A stretch of DNA of 64,000 bases from Vitis vinifera (Eukaryota > Streptophyta > Magnoliopsida > Vitales > Vitaceae), in NCBI RefSeq assembly GCF_030704535.1, contig NC_081815.1, forward strand, positions 6,272,501-6,336,500. The letters are read 5' to 3'. A program made the translations under genes and the position numbers. The notes beneath the pieces were generated by a model. That model was not told the DNA's origin and ran no database searches. It was given only the letters and a program-made list of their open reading frames with translations. Positions 60,611 through 64,000 of this stretch are shown here, piece after piece (the first letter of the stretch is position 1; each line of letters begins with the position of its first letter).

Positions 60611-62266
60611 GGGTTGAGGTAGAGCGGGGGAGTAACGGCGTAAGAGTCGCGTTTGTGGACATTTCCTTTTCTGGGGCTTTTGCAATGCTACCCTTGTAAC
60701 TTACGCTATTTTCAAAACGCTCCTCCCATGTTCTTCCATTTTACATTCACGCCCCGCTGCAACTGTGTAGTGGAGACTGGAGAGATGTTACAAAATATTT
60801 AAAAATCAAGCTCAAAATAAAAAATAAAAAATGAGAGAATTTATTCGGTGTTTGAATGCATTTTAAATTAAAATATATTCAAAAAAGTAGAAATTGACAT
60901 ATAATTTTTTTAAAATTTAAAATTTGCAAAAACTTGAATGAGGAAAATAAAAAAAAGAAAGAAATGTAAAAAGACCAAAATAGAAGGGCATGTATGAAAG
61001 AAAGAATTATAAACTCAACCAGAGGTAGAGGTTGGGTTAGTAGAAAGTGGATGACAGTCGGGTGTGGTGTGGGTAAGATAGGGGGATCCGGTGGGCTAGA
61101 AAGCAATGGGCAAAACCAACAGATTTATCCGTTAAACCAACAGCTCTTGGGGATTGCTCACTGCCTCGACACGTGCACTGTCGCACTCTCTATTTATATT
61201 CCCTCCCCCACCCCCAACCCCCCAATTTGCTTTTATTTTTTTAATAAAGCGGTTTTGAAAAGCGTGCTGCCCCGCTTTGATACGTCCAGGAGGGCTTTTT
61301 ACAAACCCTATAATATTTTACCAGTAGAGAATTTCCATCTCTTTAGTAATTATTAAATAATTTAATTGTAGCAGAATGAAGTGAGTCACAAAAGTAACGA
61401 AGGCATAACACGTGTTTCGTTTATCAAAATCATGTGTGATGGCCGCAAATGCACATGCCTATGGATCATACGTGTCCTCGACGCCTATAAAATAGTTGCC
61501 TAATCAATAATTCATACTTTATTATTTTATCCATTTCTTAATTATAATTTACAAATTTCTTTAATCATATAAGTTTGGATGCATTGAGGGATTTACTTTA
61601 ACTTTAATTAATCCACCATTGCAATCCAATTTGCACCACCAAACTTGATTAGATTGATTTACTCATTACCAAATTTCTTTATTTATTAATTTATTTATTT
61701 TAAGATGGAAATGATTTGACTATGATATGATATCATGTCACATGAAAAATCATTAAATTTTTAGGGGACTTACGATGAGAGCTATTACATACTTAAGTTT
61801 CATTTTATATTATTAATTGTATAATAAATTTATTTAGAAAGAATTATGATTTTAAATTTTTAATAGCATGTTTGATAATTATTTTTAAAAAGAGTTTTTA
61901 ATAATTGAACTGTTATATGATGTTTAATAAAATAAAAATATTTTTAAAAATTTAAAATATTTTTAAAGACAATTGTGGCCCTTCAAAATTTCAAAGAATC
62001 GCAGCATGGAGAATGGAAAGCGTGTTTGCTTGGAGATTGGAATCTCAATTTCAACAATGAATATTCCTATATCCAGGAATTGAATCAGACTACTTTGGTT
62101 TACAAAAGCGTGTGGACTCCCTCCTGTTTTCGTGGTGGAGGGGTCACACTTACATTTCATGGTTGTTTCCCACCAAATGCTTCTGTATTTGTTTCCACAT
62201 ACTGTCTACTTCCAGGAAAGGAAATTATAAAACAAAAAAGCATTTTGAAATGACTCGATTATTTGA

Positions 62267-62304
<38 letters not shown>

Positions 62305-64000
62305 TGCTATGCTATCAAACAAAAAATCAAAATCCACTTTAAATTAAAATAACAATTTTACACTTTATTTAAACAGATCACATATTCAACACATGAATAG
62401 TTCATTACTATTAATACCATCGCATAATTAAATTTTTTTTATATTAAAAATAATTATATAAATACGAAAAATAATTAAAAATAAAATATTAAGTATAAAA
62501 TTATTTTTAAAAATATTAAAAATAAGTTAAAAGCATTTAAAAATTTTAAAGTTATATGAAAGAAACTTAGAAAACAGTTTTTCAAAAAACTGTTTTTTAA
62601 AAATGTTTTCAATTACTTACAAGACTCTTTTTCTCGATCTTTACGGTTTTTTGCATCTCCAATTCCAAATATGTTAGGTAGTGATTGTGAGATCATTTCC
62701 CTTTGGTCGGCCAAAATAATAATGGCACAAGCAGCATGTCCCTTCAAGCCAAACATGCCACTAAAAAGCCTACAGTTCACTCCATAAAGCCTAAGCATTG
62801 TTGGAAGTTAGCCCACCCATTTCCACTCTCCAAATTACCACCATCTTTATTCTTTTCTTCAACCACACTTCCTCCTCATATCGCCATTCTTTAAATTGGA
62901 GACAACCCTTTATTTTCTAGTTTGAGAAGAATTAGTTAGAACTTAGAAGTTGATTCAACTTCTCAACTCCCAAAAAGCACTAAGACAAAGTGGTTACATT
63001 TCAGTTATCAGACACCAAGGAAAAAAAGACGTGAGATCATGCTTTGGTGGTGTGTAATTTGAAGTATTTCTTAATTACGAGCCACACATGTGTTGCACAC
63101 TTTTTTCCATTCAGTGGTTGAGCAGCAGGTTGAAGAGCAGCCCAAATTGAAATGATCGGGAAATTTCATGAATATTTTATCTTTCACATGGGCTGATTCT
63201 AGTAATCCACAAATGAATATCATGTTTCAAAGACTAATGTCTTTTTAGATTGATGTCATTTCCACAATACTTTCTTGATTGCCAAACAAATTTTTCTGTA
63301 TCTTATGTAACCTCATACAGATAAAAACTTTAGTCAACGCCGTGCCATGCACTTACCTTAAACTCTTTGAATAATCACAACCCCATCTGTGCGATGGCGG
63401 GTTCACTAGAAGGCCAGAAATGAGACACTAGCGGCTACCCAATTTGTCGATGAAGCAGAAAAAGAGAATCTACTCATGTAATCACCGGGGGGATAGCGTT
63501 GGCTATAAGTTAATTAATACTTAGGTTAATATAAATATTTTTCCCCTACACCCATTTGTCATTGTCGACTTTGCTTACAACGTAATACAAGACTTTTATA
63601 TATGTCTATATCAGAGGTTCAGGCGATATTATCCTTTCTGCAGAACTGTTGGAGGCGAACATGTGGATAGATACAAATGAAATCCCCATTACCGATTGGT
63701 CATCCTTTTAGATAAAGTAATGATGATGGCTAATGATAATATATACAAATATTCTTCCATGGTGTGATGGTGGGCTCTAGTTATCCAACTTGCGCCTAAA
63801 GATCTATCAATGGGATAATATATAGTGCAAGTCTGAGGTCGATCTCCAAGTGTAAGCCTCAAGCTTCGGTAAGGGGGCAACGAGGTTCCATCATTGTTGT
63901 GGGATCTACCTCCAAGATCTTTTTAGCTAGATATTTATATACATATATCAGAACCAGTTGGTCGCCATTGTCGGATTTGTTACATTAAATGGCTCACGGT
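60611..64000. other. Intergenic DNA to the end of the window
   Basis: AT-rich sequence without a supported gene. It includes a 30-nt A-run (about 62271-62299) and TTTTTAAAAA-type repeats at 61860-61970 and 62490-62620. No RNA gene or element with defined ends was recognised. Confidence 0.5.

Noticed and set aside
63689-63880. 63-codon minus-strand frame near the window end
   Set aside because: Short, no domain and no splice partners.

Overview
The window is nuclear DNA from a dicot plant. The genes have GT-AG introns, and their products are closest in type to plant families: OS9/EBS6, NUB1, plant MICU, NFD4-like transporters and ALP1-like proteins. AT-rich intergenic DNA, long introns filled with 5'-truncated LINEs, and copia/TRIM remnants fit a woody eudicot. 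Grapevine (Vitis) is my best guess, but that is inference and not proven here. No bacterial features (operons, CRISPR, IS elements) are present.

Layout. 1-13.1 kb (+): 3' part of an OS9-type ER lectin gene. Its first exon(s) lie upstream of the window, and the introns hold at least five LINE-derived insertions, two with perfect target-site duplications. 14.6-21.2 kb (-): a complete 11-exon NUB1-like gene (UBL plus three UBA domains), convergent with OS9. 22.0-24.5 kb (+): a decayed copia polymerase followed by an LTR-like segment. 24.5-28.7 kb: AT-rich DNA with no supported gene. 28.8-30.2 kb (+): an intronless PIF/Harbinger-derived ALP1-like gene whose catalytic triad is lost. 30.2-34.9 kb: repeats, including a small perfect-looking foldback and a possible non-autonomous hAT element. 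35.0-40.8 kb (-): a 7-exon MICU-type mitochondrial calcium-uptake regulator with an antisense LINE in its large intron 4. 41.38-41.59 kb (+): a U5 snRNA gene with its upstream sequence element and TATA box. 44.35-45.36 kb (+): a SAM-domain protein with a serine/proline-rich repeat region. 47.1-51.6 kb (-): a 3-exon nodulin-like/NFD4-type MFS transporter. 58.28-58.85 kb (-): a TRIM element with three LTR-like copies. 59.9-60.5 kb (-): a small serine-rich plant protein. The rest is AT-rich intergenic DNA.

Functional links. OS9 (ER-associated degradation lectin) and NUB1 (ubiquitin/NEDD8-proteasome adaptor) are convergent neighbours, but plants do not use operons, so this closeness need not be functional. 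The genes otherwise act independently: splicing (U5), mitochondrial calcium (MICU), membrane transport (NFD4-like) and chromatin (ALP1-like). I found no wholly new system. The most noteworthy items are the U5 locus, the catalytically broken domesticated transposase, the three-LTR TRIM array, the foldback flanked by direct repeats, and the dense LINE colonisation of the OS9 introns.
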